Notes: generated by a model from the sequence alone, not told the origin. A DNA stretch of 34,244 nt from Phoronis australis (GCA_002633005.1 NMRA01000406.1:367157-401400), one strand, 5' to 3'. Positions 1 through 9,739 are shown, numbered from the stretch's first letter. Numbers and translations are program-made.

Positions 1-168
1 GTTAAAATATACACAATATTCAAGGTGACGTAACTAGAAGAAAACTGCCAATAAAGAAAGTTGCAATGGCTACAGAACTCTATGCTAATTCTCTGTGACA
101 AAGCAAAACAGCCAAATTCCAAGAAGTTTATTCAAAGTGTATTCGGTTGAGTGATAGAGAAGACATAC

Positions 169-319
169 CTCCTGCCCGACGATGTACTGTGGTGCATGAC
201 TCACATTCGTCCAGTTCAGCGGGGATGTCACATCAGTGCGCTCACCTGTTACCTTCCTGTTGAGAGATGTCACCTCCTTGAACGATGTTGCTTTACGCAG
301 TTCTCCATTTGACGTCAAT
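169..319 (-). CDS. ACTR8: ACTR8 (Arp8) internal exon, actin-fold segment
   Basis: This is an internal exon of actin-related protein 8, a nuclear actin-fold subunit of the INO80 chromatin remodeller that helps bind nucleosomes. On the minus strand a pyrimidine-rich acceptor ending TTGTTGCAG precedes the exon, and a consensus donor GAG|GTATGT follows it. The exon carries one base, then fifty codons. Its end reads LNWTNVSHAPQYIVGQE, which matches the vertebrate Arp8 stretch around KWTNTSHHPEYLVGEE. The start (TSNGELRK) aligns with the SNGTRR segment of the human protein. The incoming single base completes an Arg codon with the two bases left by the exon at 2211-2368, so the two can splice directly. 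The rest of the gene lies beyond position 1. Gene identity rests on remembered family similarity, not on a search. Confidence 0.8.
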
Positions 320-357
320 CTGCAACAAAATGAGAAACACTTGACCTGAAGTCACTT

Positions 358-424
358 TTAACTCAATCTGCAGTCATTTTGAACTAAATCTACAGTCATT
401 TTGAACTCGACCGCAGTCATTTTT
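358..424. repeat. Short tandem repeat, three units of 21-22 bp
   Basis: The word CAGTCATTTT recurs at 371, 393 and 414 within a degenerate unit that also contains GAACT. It lies in the ACTR8 intron next to the exon at 169-319. No function is apparent. Confidence 0.6.
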
Positions 425-570
425 ATTTTAATACATAATTTCATTTTCCAACAAAAACATGTCAAATGTGACTTCGTGTTGATATTAGGACTAATAAATA
501 GAAAAAAATTAACTCGGCTTATTCCCAGGCACTTGAGTTGCTTTAGAACTAATGTGACACTAAGGCGTCA

Positions 571-902
571 TAACCTCAGTAGCGTACCCTCACTGTATCA
601 TACACTACACCTACCTGTACCTGCTTCGGTCTCAGCATGGTCACAACCTCAGTGGACTACCCTCAATGCATCATACACTATACCTACCTAGATATGATGG
701 CCTCCTGTACCTGCTTCAGTCTCAGCATGGTCACAACCTCAGTGGACTACCCTCACTGCATCATAAACTATACCTACCTGGATGTGATGGCCTCCTGTGC
801 CTGCTTCAGTCTCGGCATGGTCACAACCTCAGTGGAGTACCCTCACTGCACCATACACTATACCTACCTGGATGTGATGGCCTCCTGTGCCTGCTTCAGT
901 CC
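571..902. repeat. 90-bp minisatellite, about 3.7 copies
   Basis: Units start with CATGGTCACAACCTCAGTGG at 636, 726 and 816, an exact 90-bp period. A shortened first unit from about 571 lacks the middle part. Because 90 is a multiple of three, the array stays open in two plus-strand frames and produces repetitive open frames. These have no splice context or family match, so I read the array as an intronic minisatellite of ACTR8 and not as coding sequence. Confidence 0.85.
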
Positions 903-1905
903 TACTTCTCTCTGCTCTTTAATGTCTTTGTGCTGCCATTCACGTCTAAAAACAACACTCAGCTTAATAGAAGTATCAGATTACATAGGCGTTGAAATAG
1001 TTGACAACTTTTCAGTTTTGGTTCGGTTATCTGTTCACAGTTTAATTTTTTTCTCAGAAAAGTAAGACAAACACCAAACCTACCCAGAAAAGTTAAGTGT
1101 ATTTTACACTGTCATACACTCTAAAAACTAGCCATAACATTACCTAGCTGGACACTTACAAAAGAAATTTTGTTTGTATGTGACTGTAACTCATGCAATT
1201 GTTTTAAGGTGTTTAAATAAGCCACTCACTAAAATTGAAAAAGTATCCACAGTGTTGTCAAAAAAGTATAATTTTTCCATAATGGATGGCGATGATTTTC
1301 GGTTGGCACTGCCTAGTGGCAGTTTTGTTTTTTAAGTTAGTGGTTTATCTCCTATGGGACTCCGTTAAAATGTGATTTTCACCAAAAAAGAATATTTTCA
1401 ATAAAAGTATAAAGTGGCAGCACTGAATAAGGCTCTTGAAATTTTTAATAGTTTGTAGTAGTAGAGTTGGTTGTTAACTTGAGCAACTTCAGTCAATTGT
1501 ACAGCCAAGCAGTGCTAACTAACCATGCTGGTGCACTTTACATCTAGCAACAGAGTAGGGACAACCCCAGACCACAACTGAGACATGGCGAATTGCAATG
1601 TTTACACTAACACTTAAAGTTGACTTTTGTGTCTTCCATTTCTGTCATTTTGATACCAAAATTCAACCTTATTTACTGCATTGCTACAGTTAGAATCCCA
1701 ATATACTTATTTACATTTGATGTCCATAAAGTAGCTTTTCAGTTAAAGCTCTTGCTATAGACCTCACAGAGTCAAAGAAGCTAACCACAGGCTAAAACTG
1801 GCCTGAATATTAAAATTCCCTTCTGCCATTAGAAAAGGTTTCAGGTCTTAGAAGATTTGACAGATCATTATTGCTAGCAATAATTCTTGAACTACACAAT
1901 AATCA
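903..1905. other. ACTR8 intron, no gene seen
   Basis: This is AT-rich intronic sequence between two ACTR8 exons. I looked on the minus strand for a further exon matching the part of vertebrate Arp8 that is missing between the flanking exons, and found none I could support. No RNA gene or transposon ends are visible. Confidence 0.5.
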
Positions 1906-2147
1906 CCAGCTATGACAAGCCAGCTTGTTGAGCATAATCTATCAATCATTCTTGGCATACACAACGACCAGCTATGACAAGCCAGCTTGTTGAGCAGTCT
2001 ACCAATCAGTCTTGACATACACAATGACCAAACACGACAAGCCATCTTGTTGAGCAGTGTACCAATCATATTTGGTACAAAAAATGACCAGTCATGACAA
2101 GCCAGCTTGCTGAGCGTAGTCTGGTCAATCATTCTTGGCATACAAGG
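1906..2147. repeat. 60-62-bp minisatellite, four copies
   Basis: Four divergent units start near 1906, 1968, 2028 and 2088. Each contains a form of TGACAAGCCAGCTTGTTGAGC followed by a CAATCAT..TTGGCATAC block. The CAAGC..GCTTG core is itself a short palindrome. The array lies 64 bp beyond the donor of the exon at 2211-2368, in the ACTR8 intron, and creates a spurious minus-strand open frame. Confidence 0.85.
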
Positions 2148-2210
2148 ATGGCAAATCCATTTCTAACCAGTGAATTAGTGTCAGGCGTGGCCAACAGCCT
2201 ATATACTGAC

Positions 2211-2368
2211 CTCAACAACTTTTCGCACTTGTGTCCACCTTTAGTCTTCAGTTTCTGTCTCCATGCAATACAGTGTGGCACTGTGATAGGAAAGCTGTCA
2301 GATGCCTTGCCTATACGAAGATTCTCAGAGCCAGGATGGATCACAACTATTGCTGTCCCCTGTATTGG
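2211..2368 (-). CDS. ACTR8: ACTR8 (Arp8) exon 2, N-terminal nucleotide-binding part of the actin fold
   Basis: This second coding exon of Arp8 encodes the first strands of the actin fold. The translation includes AIVVIHPGSENLRIGKASD and then IPH-like PHCIAWRQK, matching the vertebrate Arp8 block IIVIHPGS.TLRIGRATD..P..IPHVIARRHK. The acceptor CTTTGCAG precedes a phase-0 start at CCA, and the donor TTGAG|GTCAGT leaves two bases. That phase fits both the first-exon candidates upstream and the exon at 169-319 downstream. Arp8 works in the nucleus with Arp4 and actin on the HSA region of INO80. Against the human protein, about 25 residues after KLLR are absent here, either through real divergence or because one small exon was missed. 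Confidence 0.85.
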
Positions 2369-3399
2369 CTGCAAAGCATAGACAGTTAAATGGTTTTGTT
2401 TCAAACTAACCATCACTTAGAGTAGACAATGTTACTACATCACAGTGTCTCAATACAAAGAGTCAGTATTTGTTTACTAACTAATGATAGTTCCACAAAT
2501 TTAGCTGCAGAATGATACATTGCAACGGTAATTTAGTTAGTAACTTGCATTACTCAAGAAAGAATGTAATTTTTAATGGCATAATTTTGAGTCAGATTTC
2601 ATTTGGCTATTTTTTCACCAGGCTATTTTTTCACCCACATTGTTCCAAAGCTCTATACTTATACAGTTTATGACAAGGATAGTCAGTGCTAATGTCTAGT
2701 TGGTATACCAATTAACCAAACCTGAATTCAAGCAAGGTTAACATTTTATTTACCCTACATGACACTTCAATTGCACATCAAATATTAACCTACACACATT
2801 GAAATTATGATCACACTAAGAAATTTATCTGCACAAATCAGGGCTTGGAATGACCCATGACAAAAAAAGAGGAAAATTTTCCAGGTGATGTATCGTTCCA
2901 CAAATAAAGAGGCTTGCGTGATAGAAGTGTTTAACAGGTTGTAAAATTTAAATGAAATTAACGTTTTTGCATGAATAAAGTCAAAATAATGATAAAAACG
3001 AGACGGAAAAAAGGAAACTGGAAATCAAATAAGAGGAAATTGAAACCAAAAGAGGAAATCCTCCTAACAGAGAAAAATTCCAAGCCCTAAGAAATGATAC
3101 GGCAGATATAACTGAATGGAAATCAAGCCCTTTGAAATTCACTCGCAGATTTGACATTTTACAATTCACTTGTCACTCCACCATTTGCATTTCCCACCTA
3201 GCGGAGAACTTGCGAACTAATTAAGGAATTCATTTGCCTCATTCAAGTCTGTACTAATTAAGACATCATTACATCAAAAATTATGTGCATAAGATGGCAG
3301 ACAACTTGATTCGTCAATGTTTCAAAGAGGTGAAAAGAAGCCAAATGTAACCAAGTAAGACTGTTATGGTGCCATTTACTTAATGGAATTTGATATATT
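2369..3399. other. ACTR8 first intron, part 1
   Basis: No gene is seen. The only local structure noted is a 15-bp direct repeat, GGCTATTTTTTCACC, at 2605-2619 and 2621-2635. An A-rich purine stretch at 2990-3080 produces a spurious minus-strand open frame. Confidence 0.5.
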
Positions 3400-4180
3400 T
3401 TTAACATGCTCAACAAGTATTTTGCCCCATACAAGGAATTTCTTCTGACTCTGACTCTAGGCATTGTCCATCCACTGCAGGATGCAGTCCTCCGACAATG
3501 CCTTCCAATTTGTCCCGTCTCTTGCCGCTTTCATCCACGTTGTGCCTCTTGTCTTCACGATGTCATCTCTCCATCTGGTTTGGGGCCGTCCTCTTGATCT
3601 CTTTCCATATCTGGGTTGCCACTCTGTGCCTCTTTTTGTCCATCTAATGTCCTGTGCTCTGGCGATGTGTCCGCCCCACCTCCATTTCAATTTCAGAATT
3701 GTATTAAGTCCATGACTCCTGTTTGTTCCCTTATCTCTGTGTGTGGAATCCTGTCTAGTAACTTTATTCCAAGCATTTTTCTCTCCACTGCTCTCTGTGT
3801 TGTTCTTAGCTTGGCAATTGTCTGTTTTGTTAAGGTCCATGTTTGGCATCCATAGGTGATTGTGGGGATGATGCACTGGTCAAATACTTTTCTTTTCAGG
3901 GATATGGGTATGTTCTTATTTTGGAATATTTCTCTGTTTTTTCCAAAGCAACTCCATCCAGCTCATATTCGGAATTGTATTTCATTGGTCATACGGTTTC
4001 CCATTTGTATAGTTTGTCCCAGGTATTTATATTGTTTGACTCTTTCAATGATCTTGTTCTCCACCATTACCTGTTCATCTGTTTCAAAATGTGTCATGTA
4101 CTTTGTCTTGTCCTTGGACAAGGACAAGGACAATTTCTTCTGGTTTCAGTCTAATTCACAGAATCTGGGAAATATTTTTT
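3400..4180 (-). mobile_element. Degenerate LINE 3' end (reverse transcriptase C-terminus)
   Basis: On the minus strand this encodes the C-terminal part of a non-LTR retrotransposon polymerase. Reading from 4180 down, one frame holds the connection motif YKYLGQTIQ near 4020, then LKRKVFDQCIIPTITYG near 3880, and ML GIKLLDRIP near 3770. A second frame, from about 3710, holds KWRWGGHIAR and KRSRGRPQTRWRDDI and ends with a TAG at 3457-3459. The element is dead: it has an in-frame TGA near 3966, a frameshift near 3700-3715, and no palm or endonuclease domain because it is truncated at the 5' side. Just past the stop is a short GACTCT repeat, as in 3' tails of RTE-like LINEs. The exact clade is not certain. 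It lies inverted in the first intron of ACTR8, in the same direction as the gene. Confidence 0.85.
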
Positions 4181-5157
4181 GATGGACATTCATCTCCGTT
4201 TTAGCGGATGGTGTATTAGGCAACAAGTAACCCGTACTCGGCTGTACGCTTTCAGCGTCCACAGGCAATGTATTTTCCAGTGATGATGTATTGGTGATTG
4301 GTGAAACATTGCGCACGAAGTGGACTTGATGGTCAGTATGATATGCCGGTTAATAAAAGAACACCATATTTCTGTACAAGAAACTATCTATCAGAACGTT
4401 TTATTCTGTGATCGCATCAATATATATACAAAAGTAGCATGCCCATATAAGGCAAAAATACAGCAAAACCGCATTCCAAGTCTAGAGGATTAATTATTTC
4501 TCATACAACAAATTTCTTATACAACTCTTATGCAATTCTTCTACAGCAATCTCTTATGCGATTCTTATACAATTTCTTATGCAATTTATAGTACATCATG
4601 GAGATCATCCTCCAACATGATGTACAGCCTTAAGCTAAGCACTTAATGACTTATATGACATCATATCTCCTGGCATGAGCAGTGTAAAAATGGCCAGTTG
4701 CTGATTTGGGTAACTAAATGAATGACTGTTAAAAAAACTTTGATTTTGGGAGAATATGTTTGAGCTAGAAGAGTTGAAAGACATCAACATTCCTCAACAC
4801 GAAAAGGAACTTAAAGCAACATGACATTGATGGTTTAATCAGTGTGATGCATTATTGGCTGAAAAGCTTTCTGCGTATGGAGGGCCTATGGGATGATATT
4901 CTCTAATACAGCCAGTTAAGACGGTGGTACTGTCTACTGTCTACCTAGGCAATTACATCGCACTGCATGCCGCAGGCATAAAGGGGCGACAATGCATCTT
5001 CACAAAAAGTTATCAATTTCAAAATATAGGAAATAAAATCAAATGAAACATGCATATATGCACATGGAGTTATAATTAACACATACTATAAGATTGGAGA
5101 CAATTCATTCAAGATAATTTGAACAAATCAATGAAAATCAGTCGCGGTTTGCTGGAG
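4181..5157. other. ACTR8 first intron, part 2, no gene seen
   Basis: This is AT-rich intron. At about 4500-4585 there is a degenerate short tandem repeat built on TCTTATRCAATT. At 4277-4315 the sequence TGATGATG followed by GTGAAACATTGCG faintly resembles Penelope-type element tails, but no stem supports it. Nothing else is recognised. Confidence 0.45.
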
Positions 5158-6372
5158 TTTCTGTAACCAGGTGCCATTTTGAGAAAGTTATGTGAAATCA
5201 CGCATGTTTTAAGTTGACGAAAAAAGTCCAAGGGAAACAAGTCTTACAAATTTCACCCGATAACTTGCCATGCTATTTTTCAAGTGTCACGCCGGCCAGC
5301 GTTATGCCCTTCACTCGATCAGTATTGCGCTATAGCCTTTGCCTAACTCACGTGACTCAGTTGAAATACTTTGTGGTTATCACGCGCGTGGTGAAAATGT
5401 TAACGATGACCAAAAAGTGGAGTTGGAATTCTTCGCCAAAGACAAGTTACTTTAATTGTCGTAGCTATACTTCTTCAAAGATATGTGTAGAAGTACAAAG
5501 CCAAAGCCAAAGGAACACTGAACTAGAAAGTAAGTGGGTTTTTTAACTCATAGTTTTACCTGTAGAATGTATTTTTGACGGAGTGAAAACTTTCAATCTG
5601 TGACCGAGTTTGGCCTGCTTACCATTTAAAATACACGGGACGAAATTTGTACAGAAAGCGATGGGAAGTATTGTAGCCCCTAACTTAGTAACTAACCGGC
5701 CTAGTGGCTAGAGTCTTCCCTAGTAATAAATAGTAGTAGTGTGAAGTCAGCCGAGGCTGCTATTAGTTAGTATTAGAGGTGGGTAGGCGACTTTGCAGAT
5801 GGACCAACTAAGATCCCACAATAGCAACCAAAAAACAAACCGTACATCTGGTTGTACTTCTGGTAAAGTCTGGGTGATGGGTCGTTTTCCAGCAGTGGGC
5901 GGCATGACTTTGTAGAGCGTTTTACAACTCCTCTTACCAAGAAGTTTTTGTGTCCACCGATAGTACAACTGTTACGTTAGCGCTTCCTAGTGGTGGATGA
6001 TTGAACTAAAATTCGCAACGTTCCCAACCCTTTGCCGTGCTACTTGTACCTGATTCTGGTGCAGTCACAACAATACCTTCTCAATAACGATTGCATGTTT
6101 AAAGATAAGTAACCGGCACCTATGTGCCTGGAAACCTGAATCAAATGCAAGCAATAGAAGCCTATAGTAATTAATTTTGACATTTTATGGGCACACAAAG
6201 ATGTCTGCTAAACTTTGCTACTGCTAGTGTTGACAGTTTTGGATTAATGTCTACGTGGAGTGAGTGTGTTGATACATGTCAATGAATACCACATACTTGT
6301 CATTTTATCAACTGTGTTTATAGTGTTCTACATGTAAATAGGCTTGAATTCTCTGTAACCATGGATCATAAG
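5158..6372. repeat. Tandem segmental duplication, copy 1 (ACTR8 promoter and first exon)
   Basis: This segment starts at TTTCTGTAACCAGGTGCC and ends at ATGGATCATAAG. It is repeated at 6470-7690 with very high identity by eye; the differences are scattered substitutions and a few small indels. It contains a complete copy of the candidate first coding exon of ACTR8 (ATG at 5905 on the minus strand) and a block with an E-box CACGTG near 5350. The two copies are separated by 97 bp ending in a single N. Confidence 0.9.
5846..5905 (-). CDS. ACTR8: ACTR8 first coding exon, duplicate copy
   Basis: This is the second copy of the putative ACTR8 start exon, nearer to exon 2. On the minus strand the ATG at 5905-5903 opens MPPTAGKRPITQTLPEVQPD, identical to the copy at 7168-7227. 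The donor is either GAT|GTACGG (exon end 5846) or GAA|GTACAA (exon end 5858). Both leave phase 0, as exon 2 requires. The copy is intact, so it could act as an alternative first exon. It could also be an assembly artefact from two haplotypes. Confidence 0.5.
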
Positions 6373-6469
6373 CAGGGCTTCATCCAGGATTTCGAACATA
6401 GGGTGTCCAAAATGGGTTCCCAATAATATATTCCAGGGCGTCCATGACCATGATTCCAATGACGCATTN
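6373..6469. other. Spacer between the duplicated segments, with an N
   Basis: These 97 bp are not shared by the two copies and end in an undetermined base at 6469, immediately before the second copy begins. The N is consistent with a joined or polished assembly junction. Confidence 0.6.
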
Positions 6470-7690
6470 TTTCTGTAACCAGGTGCCATTTTGAGAAAGT
6501 TATGTGAAATCACGCATGTTTTAAGTTGACGAAAAAAGTCCAAGGGAAACAAGTCTTACAAATTTCACCCGATAACTTGCCATGCTATTTTTCAAGTGTC
6601 ACGCCGGCCAGCGTCATGCGCTTCACTCGATCAGTATTGCGCTATAGCCTTTGCCTAACTCACGTGACTCAGTCAAAATACTTTGTGGTTATCACGCGCA
6701 TGGTGAAAATGTTAACGATGACCAAAAAGTGGAGTTGGAATTCTTCGCCAAAGACAAGTTACTTTAATTGTCGTAGCTATACTTCATCAAAGATATGTGT
6801 AGAAGTACAAAGCCAAAGCCAAAGGAACACTGAACTTCTGAAGTCTAGAAAGTGGGTTTTTTAACTCATAGTTACCTGTAGAATGTATATTTGACGGAGT
6901 GAAAACTCTCAATCTGTGACCGAATTTGGCCTGCTTACCGTTTAAAATACACGGGACGAAATTTGTACAGAAAGCGATGGGAAGTATTGTAGCCCCTAAC
7001 TTAGTAACTAACCGGCCTAGTGGCTAGAGTCTTCCCTAGTAATAAATAGTAGGCCTACTAGTGTGAAGTCAGCCGAGGCTGCTATTAGTTAGTATTAGAG
7101 GTGGGTAGGCGACTTTGCAGATGGACCAACTAAGATCCCACAATAGCAACCGAAAAACAAACCGTACATCTGGCTGTACTTCTGGTAAAGTCTGGGTGAT
7201 GGGTCGTTTTCCAGCAGTGGGCGGCATGACTTTGTAGAGCGTTTTACAACTCCTCGCACCAAGAAGTTTTTGTGTCCACCGATAGTACAACTGTTACGTT
7301 AGCGCTTCCTAGTGGTGGATGATTGAACTAAAATTCGCAACGTTCCCAACCCTTTGCCGTGCTACTTCTGATTCTGATGCAGTCACAACAATACCTTCTC
7401 AATAACGATTGCATGTTTAAAGATAAGTAACCGGCACCTATGTTCCTGGAAACCTGAATCAAATGCAAGCAATAGAAGCCTATAGTCATTAATTTTGACA
7501 TTTTATGGGCACACAAAGATGTCTGCTAAACTTTGCTACTGCTAGTGTTGACAGTTTTGGATTAATGTCTACGTGGAGTGAGTGTGTTGGTACATGTCAA
7601 TGAATACCACATACTTGTCATTTTATTAACTTTGTTTATAGTGTTCTACATGTAAATAGGCTTGAATTCTCTGTAACCATGGATCATAAG
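6470..7690. repeat. Tandem segmental duplication, copy 2 (ACTR8 promoter and first exon)
   Basis: This is the second copy of 5158-6372. Clear differences include an AACTTCTGAAGTCTAGAAAG variant near 6833 and an AGGCCTACT insertion near 7050. It also carries the ACTR8 start exon and is the copy closer to the divergent gene at 8038. Confidence 0.9.
7168..7227 (-). CDS. ACTR8: ACTR8 first coding exon, N-terminus
   Basis: This is the candidate translation start of Arp8. The minus-strand ATG at 7227-7225 has G at -3 and opens MPPTAGKRPITQTLPEVQPD. Vertebrate Arp8 has a KRPIVPALVPESLQ segment shortly before the IIVIHPGS block. Here KRPITQTLPE, spliced in phase 0 to PIQGTAIVVIHPGS of the exon at 2211-2368, gives a comparable spacing. 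Two donors fit: GAT|GTACGG (end 7168) or GAA|GTACAG (end 7180). Neither is strong. The open frame continues upstream without an ATG. The exon lies in the duplicated segment, so the same start exists at 5905. The identity is inferred from a short similarity plus phase agreement. Confidence 0.55.
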
Positions 7691-8033
7691 TGTTTTATTT
7701 ACTCGGCATAACTTACCGTGCGGATTTTTTTACTGACTCTGTCGGTCTTTAGCTTGAGAACTCAAAATATGTGAACAGTGACATTGATCACAACTAATTT
7801 ACGCACGAGCCAATTAAATTTTTCAAATTTTGACAAAAAGTTTTTTTTAAATAATCGATTGAGACCTGGAGACTGAATGTCGTCGTTCATTTTAAACTTA
7901 CTGAACTTGAAAAAACTGAATAATCAAAACACCCTTAACTAACTTAGACCCACAACTCTTTGAAGTCATCTTTGAAACAGTGAGTTAAACTATGTTAAAT
8001 TTTTGATAAGCATGTTTTTATTTGCACTTGCAG
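7228..8033. promoter_or_regulatory. Likely divergent promoter region between ACTR8 and the 519-residue gene
   Basis: ACTR8 reads leftward from 7227 and the next gene reads rightward from an acceptor at 8033. About 800 bp therefore hold both transcription starts plus a 5' non-coding exon and intron of the plus-strand gene. No TATA box, CpG island or clear donor for that non-coding exon was identified. The left 460 bp belong to the duplicated segment. Confidence 0.4.
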
Positions 8034-8037
8034 GTCA

Positions 8038-9597
8038 ATGGAGTCCAACTTTCCCTCAATGTCAAAAACAGAGTTAACTAATGCATGGATGGTCAAACAC
8101 TTTCAAGTTCAAAACAGTACTGAACCTAGTGATTTAAGACCATCATGGTACAGGTTGGAAGTTGTGCCAAAGAGCCTAGAAAGTAATGGTGAGCCAAACA
8201 AAGTGACCCCTAAAAGGAAATGTTCAAGCATCACGACCAGCATGGAGGTTGAAGCGTCCGATGTGCACTCTAATGACTTTACTAGATGCGAAGTAGGTGG
8301 TCTCAGGGGATTTGTCAGTAAGATATTCTCACGTTTGACACCAGTAAGCAACTCCCCAGAGTACAAGAAACTTTGTCGGTCACCAGGATACATGTCGAGT
8401 CATGTTGCTGCAGCTGTTGAGCCTCACAGTACTTGCATACACCGGGGTGCAATGAACAGAGTTGACTGCATGGCCAGTAAAGTGGATGGCAGAGACACTT
8501 CACCACCATCACATTCAGAGCAAAAAACAGGTTCTACTACACTAAGAAACACAGCAGTTTCACCAAACCCCTGTTCATCAAATACGAATGCAGTGGTTTT
8601 GATGGAGATTGACGAAATTCCTTCAGATCCATTTCTTACACCTAAAGTGTGTTGTAATGCACCGGCATCCATGTGTACAAAAGTACGCAGCTTGTGCAAT
8701 AGGTATGAAACTTTGTCATTGGCCACAAAGACAAGATCCTCACCAAGAGTGAAAAGAATGCAAAACCACAACAAAAAATTAAGTCATGCAAACAACCTGT
8801 CATTTGAAAATGTAGCTTCATCCAACTCGTTTATTCTCAGTTCCAGAAGACGTCATGATACATGTAGCCTTCCAGATTTCGATGTGTACCAACATGCTCA
8901 ATCAGGAAGTCTAAGGCAAAGATCATCAAGTTACTCAGACCTGTCTCGATTTGAACGCTACAGCAACACCATATCCTCTGCTGGAATGGAAGTCTTTATA
9001 GAGGAGGTACGCAAAACTTTCCACGCTCTCAAAATTGAAGACAAAGTTAATGTAAATAAAGTTTCAAATTGTAAAACAGATAACGATTTGATTGACTTCG
9101 ATGGAACAGTGCCAACTAGAGCTTACTTGAAAGAGGCCATGTCAAACTTGAAAAGACGTATGGCAGGAAGTGACAACCAGTGCATACTAGGTAAAAACAT
9201 CTTGCCTTCCTACAGTACAAAGAAATCAACACTAGGAAAACGTTTGAAGAAATATCTTCTGGCAGCGTCTTGTTCATCTTCAAAAGATCTTGGAGCATCA
9301 CCCAAACATTCATCAATAGCTGCATGGCATAAGCTCAAAGAGTCAACTGCTGGATGTTCAGAAGGCAATGATCCAAACATCCAATCATCAACATTAGAAG
9401 ACGAAGACTCCAAGAAGTTTGCTTGCTCCTCCTCACAATCACATTCCATAAGTGATGACATGCAGGAGGAGACTTCAGAGATAGACCTCACAGAGGTGTC
9501 CCAGTTATCATTTGCTTGGAATGACAAATCCTCTATTCTGAAGAGTCCACAGATACAACCATGCAAGAAATCAGTAAGATTCAGTTTGCATGACTGA
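8038..9597 (+). CDS. 519-residue Ser-rich protein with a C-terminal SILK/RVxF-type PP1 docking signature
   Basis: I do not recognise this protein. The coding sequence is one uninterrupted exon. A strong acceptor (pyrimidine tract, TTGCACTTGCAG) ends at 8033, four bases before the ATG, so an upstream 5' UTR exon exists. The chain is hydrophilic and rich in Ser, Lys and Asn, with no signal peptide or membrane segment. Visible parts are a short N-terminal block with WMVKHF and PSWYRLEVVP (about residues 18-46), a basic TPKRK near residue 58, a PTRAYLKEAMSNLKRRM helix-like stretch (about 357-373), a basic GKRLKKYLL segment (about 399-407) and an acidic DLTEVSQLSF stretch near 480. The last 21 residues carry SILK (499-502) and KSVRF (511-515), the two short motifs that dock protein phosphatase 1 in proteins such as KNL1 and inhibitor-2. 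A nuclear or mitotic PP1 regulatory subunit is an inference. It is divergent from ACTR8 and convergent with NHLRC2. The open frame and its signals are certain to be a gene; the function is not. Confidence 0.9.
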   Translation: MESNFPSMSKTELTNAWMVKHFQVQNSTEPSDLRPSWYRLEVVPKSLESNGEPNKVTPKRKCSSITTSMEVEASDVHSNDFTRCEVGGLRGFVSKIFSRLTPVSNSPEYKKLCRSPGYMSSHVAAAVEPHSTCIHRGAMNRVDCMASKVDGRDTSPPSHSEQKTGSTTLRNTAVSPNPCSSNTNAVVLMEIDEIPSDPFLTPKVCCNAPASMCTKVRSLCNRYETLSLATKTRSSPRVKRMQNHNKKLSHANNLSFENVASSNSFILSSRRRHDTCSLPDFDVYQHAQSGSLRQRSSSYSDLSRFERYSNTISSAGMEVFIEEVRKTFHALKIEDKVNVNKVSNCKTDNDLIDFDGTVPTRAYLKEAMSNLKRRMAGSDNQCILGKNILPSYSTKKSTLGKRLKKYLLAASCSSSKDLGASPKHSSIAAWHKLKESTAGCSEGNDPNIQSSTLEDEDSKKFACSSSQSHSISDDMQEETSEIDLTEVSQLSFAWNDKSSILKSPQIQPCKKSVRFSLHD

Positions 9598-9656
9598 CCT
9601 CATTTGGTGGTGTTGCAGTCTTGTTCTAGTTCATGATTTTTAATAAGTAATTTGTG

Positions 9657-9662
9657 AATAAA
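9657..9662 (+). terminator. Poly(A) signal AATAAA
   Basis: A canonical hexamer 60 bp after the TGA stop of the 519-residue gene. It is the first in the 3' flank, so it is the likely main polyadenylation signal. Confidence 0.7.
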
Positions 9663-9730
9663 TGATAATTCTGCATTGTGGTTATTAGGTAAGACTCTTG
9701 TTGCATTATTACAAAGTTGGTATTGAGGAC

Positions 9731-9736
9731 AATAAA
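9731..9736 (+). terminator. Second poly(A) signal AATAAA
   Basis: Another canonical hexamer 74 bp further on, which may give a slightly longer 3' UTR. Confidence 0.5.
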
Positions 9737-9739
9737 TTA

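Noticed and set aside
637-1065. Repetitive plus-strand open frames over the 90-bp minisatellite
   Set aside because: They stay open only because the repeat period is a multiple of three. No splice signals, start context or family match support coding.
1848-2141. Minus-strand 97-codon open frame with repeated LNKLACHSWSLCM-like blocks
   Set aside because: It is a by-product of the 60-62-bp minisatellite, and the true ACTR8 exon next to it uses a different position and splice sites.
3464-3715. Plus-strand open frames at 3464-4182
   Set aside because: They are antisense shadows of the minus-strand LINE polymerase remnant.
4277-4315. Second Penelope-like hammerhead tail (TGATGATG...GTGAAACATTGCG)
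   Set aside because: The region between the two words cannot form a stem II, so the resemblance is not supported.
5214-5546. Plus-strand 110-codon open frame, repeated at 6526-6864
   Set aside because: It has no motif or match. It is conserved only because the whole segment is duplicated, and the two copies end differently through small indels.
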